Of a DNA stretch of 64,000 bases, positions 35,549-47,120 are shown piece after piece (position 1 is the first letter of the stretch; each line of letters begins with the position of its first letter). Position numbers and translations under genes: made by a program. The notes under the pieces are model-generated. The model worked only from the letters and a program-made list of their open reading frames with translations. It made no database searches and was not told the DNA's origin. Location of the stretch: NCBI GenBank assembly GCA_963971575.1, contig OZ020616.1, forward strand, positions 5,848,924 through 5,912,923. Direction: 5' to 3'. The stretch comes from Liopterus haemorrhoidalis. Taxonomy: Eukaryota; Arthropoda; Insecta; Coleoptera; Dytiscidae.

Positions 35549-35690
35549 GCCGACCGGCGTAGCGTAGTGGTAACACATGTGCTCTGCGTTGCGGAGGTCT
35601 CGGGTTCGAACCCGTTTAGGCATGGAAATTTTCTCAAATAAAAATTGTCCTGGCTAATTGAAAAAAAAGAAGTAAAGGCCAAAAATTGCC
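35549..35690 (+). mobile_element. tRNA-derived SINE, copy 1
   Basis: The head GCCGACCGGCGTAGCGTAGT continues GGTAACAC (A box) and GGGTTCGAACCC (B box near 35610). A body with AAAATTGTCCTGGCT follows. A second copy lies at 56195-56341. It is inserted in the piggyBac remnant. The exact 3' end is uncertain. Confidence 0.8.
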
Positions 35691-35739
35691 TTTGTGATTT
35701 TGTCCGGAGCATCGTCGGCATTTGTTATTAGTATGTCTG

Positions 35740-36294
35740 CAACCAAATGATCTTTACCATCAAGGCGAATATCTGGAGATATCGTAGAATCCCGGAGAAT
35801 ACCGTAGATAAATAACCGGGTGTACCAGATGATTTTGGTAAATTATGAATTTTTTTAAAATAAGTTTTTGCAATTTTCCCTCTAAAATCCAATTGTGTTG
35901 TTTCTGAATTATGTATTTTTTAAATAATGCATAAATTTTAAATGGCAGCATCTAGTAGCCAGGTGAAAATGGGCCACCACCATTGCTTACCTTTTACCCC
36001 AGTTCTATATGCATTGATGTTGGCATCCATTTGGTCTGTAGTAAAGTCTGTTTGTCCAAACCATTAAAATATTTCATCCCTTTTGTTTATAAGTGACGCA
36101 AGTGTCACATCATCTGGAATATCATCATTTTCATCTAATATATTAAAATTTCCAACTCGTCTGCCACTATCCATTACTACTTCTGCATTTGCCTGCAGTT
36201 GTTTTCCAGATATATCATTGACATCAAAATTCTCCCAAAACCCTTCACTTTCAAACATATCAGCAATTTGCTGCACCGTTAATCTAAGAAACAA
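35740..36294 (-). pseudogene. piggyBac transposase, internally deleted
   Basis: The N-terminal frame (36064-36294) encodes LTVQQIADMFESEGFWENF and an acidic stretch, as piggyBac N-termini do. Directly after its stop, 35930-36040 encodes QMDANINAYRTGVKGKQWWW and PIFTWLLDAAI, matching the conserved MD-N-YR...K-WWPIF--L-D block near the third catalytic Asp. RLDGKDHLVAD near 35750 matches the start of the C-terminal region. The DDE core between them is deleted and the Cys-rich end is cut by a SINE. Confidence 0.8.
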
Positions 36295-36746
36295 AAATAA
36301 AAATACAGAGTTAAAAAATGTAGGCTAAAGGACTAGCGTTCCAAATATGGAACGCCAAAATAAAGTGTATAAATTAGGCAAATAATTTCGGTTACAATAT
36401 ATTATAATTTTATTTTAACAGTACAGACATTATTAAGTCTATAAAAAGTTACTTAATCAAAATTTGGATCCGGTCTAAATGTTGTAAAAATTAATATAAT
36501 TAGTACTTACCCATTTCTACTAACCATACTTATATGTTCACAAGACAAGCAAAGAATCAAACTATCTCAGAGAGGCTGTTAGGCGATTACTCGACAAACA
36601 AACAGTCCTTGCGCATCATTCGTATATTATACGACCTGAAAAGCTTGACTTATCGGGGAGTTTTAAATAGTAACGTCATTTAGTAAACATTTTACGATGT
36701 CGTGTTTTGCGTTCCTTATATGGAACGCTAGTATCTAATGGCTTAA

Positions 36747-37560
36747 TAGAAAACAAATTATTTTAAAAATATCGTTCATTTTGCCGTGATTACTACAAAG
36801 CAAAATTCGTCCTACACACTCAGCATGCCGCCTTCAATTATTATATACCTGCGAAACCCTGCAATGTGTGAAAATTCACACTTCACATCGATTTTTCTAT
36901 TTTGCATTGATAAGACAGTCATTATGAAACTGAATTGAGTGTTATAATGAGTTTCCTTATCTCATTATATGGTATGAACTAATCTGGTTGCTATGGAGGA
37001 TTTTAAGACTAGTTTCACCTCCATGGTATCTGACGTCTCTGGTCAAAGTAATAACTATTAAGTAAGTTTTGGAAGTTGAAATAGGGGCCAGTAAATCCCA
37101 TACTGGACATTTAGTGTCCCGGTAGGGAAGGTACCATTATCTCTAACTGTACACTCCCTACAAAAATCTCTCCCATACTGGCTGTTTGCTGTTTATTTTC
37201 GTGTGTTTTATTTCATGAGGAAAGGGTATTGTTACTCGCGAGTTAAGAGATTTTTTGACTGGTTTATGAACATATTTTGCAAAGTGAATAAGTAAATAGG
37301 GTGGAACAATATGTAAGTTATGGACAAGAATAAATAACTTGTGTAAACAAATTGGAGGATCGAAATTACAATGCTTAGTAATTCATTAAATTACCTCAAA
37401 GAATTCTTTCGGTTACTTATTGGTAGTTAAAAATCCAATGTAGCCACTATATAATATCCTGTCAAACTTTTCATATTTTACATTATACAAAAAAAAAAAA
37501 AAAATACATTCAACTTGCAAATGCAACGAGGTCTGAGGTAATGAATGAGGCTCTTGTTTA
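36747..37560. other. Unassigned stretch
   Basis: No gene or repeat assigned. Confidence 0.3.
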
Positions 37561-37564
37561 AGAG

Positions 37565-37617
37565 CAGTGGTACCCAAATGCTGGGTCACGACCCCTAATA
37601 TGTCGTGAATACTTGCA
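37565..37617. mobile_element. hAT end fragment
   Basis: CAGTGGTACCCAAATGCTGG and the following GTCACGACCCC are close to common hAT termini. It is cut at 37618 by the TA of the pogo insertion. Confidence 0.5.
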
Positions 37618-37636
37618 TACCGTATTTTTCGGACCA

Positions 37637-38777
37637 TAATGGCTTTACATCTAGTTATGTCAATATAATATCTGGCGTTCCACAGGGTTCACACTTAGGA
37701 CCACTGCTCTTCTTGATTTTTATCAATGACGTTAATCAAGTAATAAAAAATTCCGACTTTCTCCTTTTTGCAGACGATTTGAAAATTTATCGAAAAATAC
37801 AGTCTTTATCTGATGCCAATCTTCTTCAAAATGACATAGATAATTTTCATAACTACTGTACCACGAATAAATTATTCCTTAATTACGATAAATGCTCTAT
37901 AATTTCTTTTACTAGAAATCATAGTAGAAATTTATTCAACTACAATTTTGAAGGTACTGTCATCACAAGAACTGATGTTGTAAGAGACTTGGGCATTCTA
38001 TTTGACTCTAAACTGTCATTTGATCCCCATGTAAATAATATCACAGCAAAGGCCTTCAAAATGCTGGGCTTTGTCATTAGGTCAACTAAAGATTTCAAAT
38101 CAACTGCAGCCCTTAAGTCATTATACTTTGCCTATGTTCAGATTAATCTTCAATTTGCCTCTGTCATATGGAACCCTCAGTACGATATTTATATAAATCA
38201 AATAGAACGTATTCAAAAAAAAAAAATCCTTAAATACTTATGCTTCAAAAATAATTACAACTATATCAATTATAATATATGTTGCGCCGAGTTTAATTTT
38301 CTCACACTAAAGGATCGTCGCACTTTAACTGACATGAAAATTTTGCATAAAATTCTTAATAATCTATTATCATGTGTTGAACTGCAAAATTTAATCACTA
38401 TTAATGTTCCAGTGTACAATACGCGATCTTCTTCGCTTCTTTGTATACCTTTTGCGAACACGAATTCTTATCAAAATTCTCCAATAGTCAGACTCTGTAG
38501 CACTTACAATAATAATTTCTCCGATGTTAACATTACCAACGTGTCTGTTAAAATGTTCAATAAATATTGTAAGGACAAAATTTTTCATTAATATTAATAA
38601 TATGTATTGTTAACAGTTTATTACGTTTAACTATTTGTTGTATTCAACTACTTATTGTATTTCAAGTACAAATTTGTTTAATTATGTATTAACATTGTAA
38701 TTATGTAGTAGTGAACACTTCGCTGGGCCTGTCCTGTTTGTGTTCCGAACAAAATAAAATAAAAATAATAAAATAAG
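37637..38777 (+). pseudogene. Jockey/CR1-like retrotransposon, 5'-truncated, in the pogo end
   Basis: The frame from 37641 to 38591 begins within the reverse transcriptase (GFTSSYVNIISGVPQGSHLG) and shows LLFADDLKIYRK (catalytic Asp pair), NKLFLNYDKCSIISF, DLGILFDSKLSFDPH and a tail ending KYCKDKIFH. There is no internal stop, so the insertion is fairly young, but the 5' half of the element is missing. The 3' untranslated part ends with A-rich AAAATAAAATAAAAATAAT. The insertion splits the pogo terminal repeat, with ATAA repeated at the junctions. Confidence 0.85.
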
Positions 38778-38861
38778 ACGCACCTTTTTACACAGAAAAA
38801 TCGACTCACAATTGGGGTGCGTCTTATGGTCCAAAGATACAGGTGCGTTGTTTCAAAAGTG

Positions 38862-39380
38862 TGCGATATTAGTGTGGAATCAATTCGGAGCGCATAAAAC
38901 AGAATCAACCAAGAAAATATAATAGAAATGAATACAGAATTAGTCATTTCTGGAGACCTTACAAGTCAACGACAACCCTTGGGTCGATTAATAAACCATT
39001 TAATAGTTTTATGCGGGAAGAGTGGAACAAACGAATGATAAAGTCAAATCGCGATGTTACAGCAACGAATGAAACGGACGACAATTTCAAAAGTACCTGG
39101 GTAAAAAATTCATGGGAATCTGTAAAGAAAAGACGATTATAAAGTCTTTTAAGAAATTCGGTATAAGCAAAGCTTATCCAATGCTTTGCTTATATCGAAT
39201 TTCATCATTGATATTATCCAATTATCGAAGATGACTTGGTTTTTGAAGAGATTGACTACAATAGTTCTGACGAAAATAATACGAACAGTGACATTAACGA
39301 GACGAGTGATAGTACAGAGAGTGAAGATGAACATTCTGTTGCTGGTACAAGTTATTGTAATAATAAATATTCTTTCTAAA
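38862..39380 (+). pseudogene. pogo transposase C-terminal half, frameshifted
   Basis: Fragments in order: SVWNQFGAHKTESTKKI (the consensus Asp of WDSF reads Asn), NTELVISGDLTSQRQPLG, SINKPFNSFMREEWNKRM, WVKNSWESVKK, IIKSFKKFGIS, EDDLVFEEIDYNSSDE and a Ser/Glu-rich end. This is the standard order of pogo/Tigger transposase C-termini. At least three frame changes separate the parts, and the N-terminal DNA-binding half is missing. Confidence 0.85.
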
Positions 39381-39629
39381 AATTGTCTCATAGATTTGGG
39401 GTGCGTCTTATGGTCCGAAAAATACGGTATATACCTGGGGATATTAACATCGTAACATTATTTCTGTTATTTCTGTATTTCGATTTCGTCAAAATGAACT
39501 TGTTAAACAATTTTGCTTATGATCCTATTCTACAAAATAGACATAGAGAGAATTATCGTGGAAAACCAAGAGCCAATAGGCCTTTTGGTGTGAAGGCTTT
39601 CTACGTTTTGAGCGATCTTGATTTTAATA

Positions 39630-40885
39630 CGAAAGCCTTTTAAGTTTTTACAAAAACTAAGAAAGACATTTTTTTTTTGAACAAACTGTTTTGTTGCTTT
39701 TCAAAATATTCACGTTTAAGATTTATACACTTTTGCATGCGTTCAAACCAATTCTCGAAAAGAAAAATTCTGAAATTGGTATCTCAAAAACAAGGTTTTC
39801 GAAGGCTTCAACAGTTCTTGAGGTAATGAAAATCGCTGTTAACGCATTTTTGGTTTGACATTGGGGAACAAAAAAAAGTCGTTAGGGGATAAATCAGGTG
39901 AATACGGGCAATGAAACATTAATTCGATGTTTTTCTCCTTCAAATAATCAATTATTTGACGTGCTGTGTGGGAGTTTGCATTGTCATGATGAAGAATGAT
40001 GCGACGATTTTGGTTGTTTTTCTTAATTTTCTTAACTTCTGGCAAACAAATAGTTTTATTCCATTCACCATTAACTGTTCTCTGATCCTCTAAAGGAATG
40101 GTAGCGACATGTCCAGAGCAACCGAAAAAGCAAGCTATCATTTTCTTGGAAGTGCTTCGTGAACGAACGACTTTTGTGGGTTTCATTTCATCTTGGAAGA
40201 CCCAAAGAGTGGATTTTCTGGTTCATATAAATAAATCCAAGTTTCGTCACCTGTAATAATGTTTACTGATTTTGCAGTGCCTAGGTTGATTTTTTTTAGC
40301 ATTTCCTTACACCAATCAACAGGAGCATTTTTTTGAGCTTGTGTCAAATTATGCGGAATCGATCGGGAGTAGATCTTTTTCTTAGCTAAATGTTCATGCA
40401 AAATTGAATGTATTGCAGTATGCGATAAGCCAAAGGATGCCTCTATCTCACGGTAAGTAACATGCCGATCTTCTTCAATGATTTTGAGCACAGCATCGAT
40501 GTCTTTTTGAATCACAACCGATTTTGGTCGAACTTCACGAGATTCATCACTGACGGACGCACGACCACGACGAAATTCTGCAAACCAATTGTAAACAATC
40601 TTTTCTGATGGTGCTTTATTACCAAAAGTTGAACGAAGCGAATCTATGCATTATTGTTGAGTTAGGCGTTTGTTAAAATCGTAAAAAAACATCCAGCGAA
40701 AACCTGAGTAATATCCATTTTTTCACAAAGTTTTTTTTTACGCTCACTGTTTCAAACTACTCGGTCAATTTATAAACTGCCACTGATTTCACAATAACAA
40801 ATGTCAAATTTTACGAATATAGTAATGACATATTTTAATATTTCCATCTAGTGATCGTTTGTAAAAACATAAAAGGTAACCCTCG
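39630..40885 (-). mobile_element. Mariner copy C, full length
   Basis: Both ends are present: right end CGAGGGTTACC (reversed) at 40885 and diverged left end CGAAAGCCTTTTAAGTTTTT at 39630. TA flanks both (39628-39629 and 40886-40887). The length of 1256 bp is typical of mariner. Confidence 0.85.
39640..40718 (-). pseudogene. Mariner transposase, copy C, frameshifted
   Basis: The start MDIT... (ATG at 40716-40718) is followed by a frame-broken N-terminus. From 40515, MIQKDIDAVLKIIEEDRHVT and REIEASFGLSHTAIHSILHE form the second helix-turn-helix. Catalytic blocks are all present: IITGDETWIY (first Asp), IILHHDNANSHTARQ (second) and PYSPDLSPNDFFLF (third, near 39875). The end ENWFERMQKCINLKREYFEK lies in another frame. 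The D,D34D triad is kept but split over several frames, so no active protein is made. Confidence 0.9.
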
Positions 40886-40976
40886 TACCTACGAAATACC
40901 AAATGTGAAAAACAATTAAATTACTGAATCTAATTTAACAAATATTTATTTTAAGGAAACCAAAGACCGGGCCTAA

Positions 40977-41577
40977 TACCCTTTTCACACTAGATCTTTA
41001 AGACGAGTGAACTTAAAGTTCACCGATGTTTAAGATCGGTATGCTTTCACACTTGATGTTTAAATCTCTGGTGCTGTCATCAGCTACAGTAATTTTTTCC
41101 TTAAGTTACCGTCATGAAATTACTAGTTTTGAACTGTCTGCGCAGACGCACATTTTGAATTATTATAAACAAATAATGATATTTCATTTCATTCTACAAT
41201 AAAGACACTACAATAAAGAATATATTACACCTGTATTAACATGTAAGTCGATACATTTTATCTCAATTATTGTAGCTCTGTATTTTATAAACACATTATT
41301 AAAATAAATAATTTTATTATAACAATAAGTATAAACTTCTTATAACGTCGATATAATACAGTATTCTTGTTTATGATAATATAAAATGTTGACAGCACAA
41401 ATTCAAGAAGTATTTTTTTATAATAGAAATTAAGTTGGCAATGCGGGCGAAGTTTAAGATGTAGATCTCTGTCTTAAACATCGGTCGTGTTTAGACGAGG
41501 CCGTACGGTTTCACATTAGCGTTTAAAGATACATTCACTTTAACATCCGATCTTAAAGATCTAGTGTGAAAAGGGTA
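40977..41577. mobile_element. 601-bp PIF/Harbinger-type MITE
   Basis: Inverted ends TACCCTTTTCACACTAGATC match almost perfectly and TAA lies outside both (40974-40976 and 41578-41580). Subterminal TTTAAGAT and TTAAACATCGGT motifs occur on both sides. Non-coding. Confidence 0.8.
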
Positions 41578-41580
41578 TAA

Positions 41581-42111
41581 TGTAGAATATCATGTTTCCA
41601 AGAAATATGTTTATTAAAGCAAATATTTGGTGCCAAAAGGTCTATTAAGCAATTATACTAAAGTTAATTTTGTCATTATTCTAAATTTACATCTTTAGAA
41701 TCATATGCAAACCTGGTCTCATAAAATCGCACAGCTGCATGACTTCGGCATAAAAATATATTTATTGTTTCCAGCGCACCCTTAAGTTATAAAATATAAA
41801 TAGATCATAATATCCGTTTTGGTGCTCCAGTTACGCAATACACCACATTTACAGATAAATGGGTTTCCAAGTATCAATAAAATATACTTAAATGAGTCAT
41901 AAATTTTATAGGTTATATTTTTAAATCATTTCCTATGAATGAATATATTTAAACATGTTAAGTAGAGAGAGATTTAGATTTAAGAAATTCTAGAAATGAT
42001 AGAATACAATATAAGTTTTTAACAATTTTAATTAATTTATTTTATTTCATAAAAATAGCGTGGAAAAATATTTTTAGGTATGCTTCTTTTTTATTCTTCA
42101 ACCTTCAAGTA
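41581..42111. other. Unassigned stretch
   Basis: Nothing recognised. Confidence 0.3.
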
Positions 42112-42350
42112 GGGTTGTACATCGAAGGCAAAACATCGATGTTTAATATCGATGTTAACATCGGCGCTTACTATCGATGTTGAAAAAACATCGAACGAAA
42201 AACATCGATGTATCGGAAACATCGATGTATTATTAATATTAAAAAAAGCTATTTATTTATATTATATAGGATTTATTTAATAATGTAAAGATAAAATACG
42301 AAAAAAGTAATACATAATACACAAAAAGCATTTATTAGATTTTAAAAAAA
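42112..42350 (-). mobile_element. 3' end fragment of the CATCGATG hAT family (Z)
   Basis: TAGGGTTGTACATCGAAGGC and repeated ACATCGATGT motifs match the right end of the element at 57047-59748, in reverse. The match ends near 42350, where element F copy 4 begins. Confidence 0.8.
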
Positions 42351-42820
42351 CCAGTGGCGAATGATGACCTCCGCTAGACTTGCCCTACCATAAAAAAAAT
42401 AAAAATAAAAAAAAATACATTTTTTTTTTTTTAATTTAAAAAAAGAATTAGGTAAATCTTCAAAATACATCAAATTATGTCCAATACAATTTTTTGTCCA
42501 AAGCTTGGTTTACTAGTTACGAATTTTTTTAAATTTTAATGTTTAATAACTTCCGTTTCCGGTTTCGGATTTTAATAAAAAACAATAGAGTTCTTCCCAG
42601 TTATTAGGAGAATTTTTTAGTACCAGAACGAACTCTTTAAGTTAAACCGTTTTTGAGTTATCGTGTATACACACAGACACACACACACATACGGACGGCA
42701 CTTCGAAAATAGGTTTTTTGGTTTCCCTGGACCATGAAACACGGTCATCAGTCAAAATCTCGACATCGAAAATTTTCGCGATTACAATACTTGCCCCTTA
42801 TATATTAAGGTCGGGCAAGT
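42351..42820. mobile_element. Element F, copy 4
   Basis: It starts CAGTGGCGAATGATGACCTC, then ACTTGCCC. The right end is GGGCAAGT at 42813-42820. It aligns with copy 3 but has only a short CA tract. Confidence 0.65.
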
Positions 42821-42824
42821 AAAA

Positions 42825-43080
42825 AGATCCTTGCGTCTAAATTCTAAGTGAAGACCAAAAAGAAAAAGGTCCACATCACTTTTAAATTTCAAGGAAAGAC
42901 CTAAAAAAGAAAAAAGGTCCTCACTTCTAAATTTCAAGTGAAGACCTAAAAAAAAAAGTTCCTCACTTCTAAAATTACTTTTACCTTCATTGATATTTGG
43001 CGCCCTTTTGAATCTCACGTCAGCGCCCCCTTCGCAACAGCGCCCGCATGCACCGCATGCCTTGCATGCTGTACAGCGCC
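42825..43080. mobile_element. hAT MITE-like fragment with AGACCTAAAAAA units
   Basis: Three internal units of AAGTGAAGACC and AAAAAAAGGTCC match, in reverse, the internal units of the MITEs at 5563, 12449 and 48390. The GC-rich right part has CAGCGCC repeats. No TSD was found. Confidence 0.5.
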
Positions 43081-43126
43081 GGCTCCGATTACGTCAATAT
43101 TGAAATATTTCAAAATATATTTTATA

Positions 43127-43664
43127 TATAGAATATACCAATTCTACAACCAATTTTGACTACAGAATGTTAATATTCTAACACAAGAGTTGGAATGTTA
43201 TTCTAAAGTACTTATCTTCTTATGCATTTTGCGTGTATTTCATTCCATCACTTGTTATGGAATAACTATTCCATACTTGTTGTCTTTTGTTTTTGTAAGG
43301 TTACATTAAGATATATGCAACGTTTACATTAAATAAATGCAACATAACTTCCTAACCTAAAATTGTGACCGATGTGCGGTAAATTAAATTAAAATTAAAC
43401 AAATAATAAATAAAAAAATAGTTTAATTAATTGATTAATTTGTTATGTAATATAAATTATTTGTTAAGATAAAATGTTTGTTAAAATAATTATTTGTTAT
43501 TTTTTTTTTCTTTCTGGTGGTCGTGGAGAAAGTAGGGTCTGTGACTCGGTTGGAACGAGAAAATTCGATGCTCGTGGTTCCTCACGCTCGCCTGCGGCTC
43601 GCGCTCGGAATGTTCCACTCGCATCGAATTTTCTCATTCCAACCTTGTTACAGAATATACTATT
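43127..43664 (+). repeat. 538-bp repeat R, copy 2
   Basis: Same length and orientation as 26074-26611. The 24-bp inverted repeat lies at 43548-43644. Confidence 0.8.
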
Positions 43665-45221
43665 CTGAATCACAGACATAAGTTTTGGTAATGCACATAA
43701 GAAAGTAAAATTTTACTAAACGGGAACGTCGCAGATAATTTTCGAATTGTTATGTTCATTTGTGTTTTTTTTTTTTTTTTAATATTTATACATTGTATTA
43801 CCTACTCCAAACAAATCGTTTTTTTTTTTTTTTTTTTCAACAAAAGAAAAGAGTTTCTAATATGCAAAATTTCTACTTAAAATTACAAATGACTTTTCCA
43901 GTTATATTATAATCCATGTCTTTCACAATATTTGTATAAATTTTCAATTTTTTGACCCTTAGTATAATGTAAACCCTCATTATAAAACCATTATTACATA
44001 CTTTTTCAAAATTCTAAAAACATATATTTTTGGAATCTTTAAATCTAAAAAATATTGAGTCATAACTATTTAGTTTTTACAATTATCTCCAAAAACATAA
44101 TTACTAACAATAAAATAGTAACAGTAATTAGTGTTCTGAGAAATATGTACTTAGAGTAGTGTTAGCGAACCTTTTTGTACAAGCAGGTGAATATTGAATT
44201 AGAAGTTTATTGTATTACAAACTGTATTATAAATATTGAATGGGTCATCTAAAGCCTGTAGTACACGATGCAATTTCTCGAATTGAATCTCGTACGATTT
44301 GTCGTACGATAATTATTGCTTTGAGAATTTTGTTCAGAATTATCGGATGTAAAATTACTGTAGTATACCATCCAATATTTAGCGCTTTGAATCTGTACCA
44401 ATTGATGCGCACTACGTCTATTTTTGTAAGTTGACAGAATTCAAATAATTGTAGGTTAACCTAGAATGGACAAATAGTTTACCAATTTTTAAAGACTTAT
44501 AATATTAATCTTTGTCCCTAATCAGTAAATCACCTGGATTCGCAAAGCCGTACCGTTTTCTGTTCTAATTTATTACATTTGAAGGGAAATTATTATTTTA
44601 TTTATTTATTGTTTTTAATATTTTTGTCTATAAAACTACGATTTTTCTTTATCAAAAAATATTATTGTTGTCATTATTAGCATTATAAAATAGTTTAAAG
44701 AAAATAAAAACATATTATATTAATAATAATTTCGTTGAATTTGTTTTATGCATAACACCCAACTTGAATAAATAAATGAGAAGTATAGAAATTGTAATCA
44801 AGAGAAGTTTGTGGACAAGAAATGTTTAAAAAAAGTCTACAAACATTATCAAAAAAAATATATTTTTTTAATAATTCCCCTGGTACTTTTTCCCTGGATT
44901 GGAATGTTTAATGGTCACATTAGATAAGTCACTAGTTAAGTATGTTGGATAATAAGATGTTGAAAAAATCCAAACGTAATATATAAAAGAATAGGAACTA
45001 AATCCAATTTATTTTACACAAAATAAGAAAAAATATTATTAAAGTTGATACTAAATTACCTCAAAATATGTTTTACAGATGAACAGATGTTCGCTACAGT
45101 CGCATGACTATGCGCATCTTATACTGCGCATTATTGGTTCATTCTGTCCAATATTTTAGGTAGAGACAATAAATATTGGTTGGTTTTCAATGTCATACAA
45201 GTTTTCGTACGAAAATCCTGT
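43665..45221. other. Unassigned AT-rich stretch with one MITE fragment
   Basis: Two poly-T runs at 43767-43781 and 43821-43837. 44254-44310 (CCTGTAGTACACGATGCAAT) matches the terminal part of the short MITE at 45222-45297. No gene seen. Confidence 0.4.
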
Positions 45222-45297
45222 AGTACACGATACAATAATTTGTGTACTATAAATCGTACGAGATTCAAAACGAGAAATCGAATCGTGTACTACAGGC
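45222..45297. mobile_element. 76-bp palindromic MITE
   Basis: Ends CCTGTAGTACACGAT and its reverse complement. Internal CGTACGAGATTC matches 44289-44300 in reverse. Very short, probably a deletion derivative. Confidence 0.55.
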
Positions 45298-45765
45298 ATA
45301 AGAAATAAAAAAGAAAATGCTTTGAAGGTAAATTTTATACATACATATAATTCAATAAAAATTGATGAGAAGTATGAATTTTTACACATTTCAGGGTTTT
45401 GCAGCCATTTAATGAGTGATAACTAATTTTGGGTATATATTCATTAAAAGCTTATTAGTCTGGTGCCTACGTCGAAAGATACTGCACTTGATGATAATGG
45501 AATGCCATTTGGCACACGTGTTCCTTATAAAAGTTAAATCATTTTAACCCGCAGCACCTATTTGTGAATCGAAGCTCTTTCCGGAATTCTTTAAAATCGT
45601 TTTTCAAGGAAAATCCATTGTATTCGTTTGAAGAATTCCTGGATAACGATTTTAATAACTTATGATATGTACACATATATTTTTATTTAAATTATAATAA
45701 AATATTTTTTCAATTGTACTGATGTTAACGTGTGTAAAAATGTAAAATTTCAAACACAAATAAAT
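45298..45765. other. Unassigned stretch
   Basis: Nothing recognised. Confidence 0.3.
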
Positions 45766-45912
45766 ATTATTATTATTATTATGGGGTTTGTCAGGTCTTG
45801 ACAAGCGTCCACTAATCTCAAACTTCAGCAACCTTTTGAGCCGCGTCATACTAGAGACTAGTGGAGCTAAATACACACGACTGCATCCCAAACCCTGGCG
45901 ATATGCAGCCGC
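45766..45912 (-). mobile_element. C-terminal tail of an R4-type retrotransposon
   Basis: The minus strand reads AAAYRQGLGCSRVYLAPLVS and then LLKFEISGRLSRPDKP, homologous to AAAHLQGLRCGSVYFPR at 19041-19253 and to the tandem units at 56521-56900. An (ATT)n tail follows at 45766-45781. The other side abuts the long ATT tract. Confidence 0.5.
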
Positions 45913-45915
45913 GGA

Positions 45916-46043
<128 letters not shown>

Positions 46044-46057
46044 TTCTACGAAATTGA

Positions 46058-46145
46058 CAGAAAAACAGACAGACAGACAGACAGACACATGAGTGATGTT
46101 ATAAGGGCTTTTTGGTCATGCCTACAAATCCCTAAAAATTACTTG
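46058..46145. repeat. Repeat G, copy 1, with CAGA tract
   Basis: A CAGA tract (46058-46086) is followed by ATGAGTGATGTTATAAGGGC, TTTTTGGTCATGCCTAC and CCCTAAAAA. The same order occurs in reverse at 60426-60490, and part of it flanks the hAT at 26877-27501. Confidence 0.6.
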
Positions 46146-46985
46146 CATCCTGGCCTTTTTATAGAGAGGAACACCTGAATATATAATAATATATTCGGCT
46201 CATTGAGTTCTGAAAAATGGTTTATTTAAACTAAAACTAATTAAAATTTCATTTAGTTAATAATTGAGTATAAAATTGGAAAACTAATTTAATGTTTAAA
46301 TACAATTTTTCATTTATTGAGTTTGGTGTTCTCTATTTTATTTAAACCAATACAAATTTTAATGCTCACCTTAAAAAGGCAACAAACCGCAGTTTATCCA
46401 TTTCTTTCTATCCTTCACCTGAAGAGATCTCTTCTTTTTGTTTATTCTCATTACATATTCTTCGCGGACGCGAACATAATGTATATTCATAGCTATATTA
46501 TTTTTTCTCATTGTTTATTTTTGCGACCCGTTACCGAGTTAAAATATGTACCCGCCCTCAAACAAGATGATTGAGTGTATTTTTTTATTTTGCTAATTTT
46601 AAGATACCGTTGTTTTTGCACTTTTGTTTTTGTATGATCGTAAATTGTTAAGGTAATAAATCCGCGTCTTTTGTCACATTGAAGATGATCTATGGGTGTT
46701 GGATGGTGTTTTAATTGACACCAAAATAAGTCCATTTGCTTTAATATCTATAAGATCATCAGTGTGATTTATTTTTATAATGTATGTTTTTTTGATGGCC
46801 CGATGAATTATTGTTTATTATGAATGCTCGATTGTTTTACTCCAGATAATTAATAAAGTACTGTTGATTGGTCATCTGTCTTTCTTATTTAATGTGTGTT
46901 AAATGATTCTTATTAGTTTTCAGCGCTTCTCAACCATTTTCAACTTTAATTGCTTAGTAGTATCGAACATTAGGCCTGGCTTATA
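46146..46985. other. Unassigned stretch
   Basis: No family recognised. Confidence 0.3.
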
Positions 46986-46987
46986 AC

Positions 46988-47071
<84 letters not shown>

Positions 47072-47088
47072 GGACGGACGGACGGTCG

Positions 47089-47119
<31 letters not shown>

Positions 47120-47120
47120 A
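46988..47120. repeat. (CAGA)n microsatellite with CGGA block
   Basis: About 33 tetranucleotide units, with a central CGGA variant at 47069-47092. Confidence 0.95.

Larger units (their letters stand above)
35384..36742 (-). mobile_element. piggyBac-type transposon
   Basis: TTAA lies outside both ends (35380-35383 and 36743-36746). Terminal sequences CCCATTAAGAACTG and (reversed) GCCATTAGATACTAG are related. The motif GGAACGC with a TATATGG core repeats near both ends and at 36335-36355. The 1.36-kb length shows a large internal deletion. A SINE has entered the left part. Confidence 0.8.
37620..39427 (+). mobile_element. pogo-type transposon with nested retrotransposon
   Basis: Ends CCGTATTTTTCGGACCATAA and their reverse complement (39400-39427) are flanked by TA at 37618-37619 and 39428-39429. 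Behind the left end an inverted copy of the same terminal motif lies at 38812-38845 (GGGGTGCGTCTTATGGTCC). A non-LTR retrotransposon interrupts the left repeat between 37637 and about 38777. Without it the element is about 0.67 kb. Confidence 0.85.

Noticed and set aside
35549..35620. Candidate functional tRNA gene
   Set aside because: A and B boxes are present, but acceptor arms do not pair well, a SINE body follows, and a second copy exists at 56195-56341.
37605..37640. ATG at 37605 as start of the 328-codon frame
   Set aside because: The first dozen codons come from the pogo terminal repeat. The retrotransposon begins near 37637 and is 5'-truncated.
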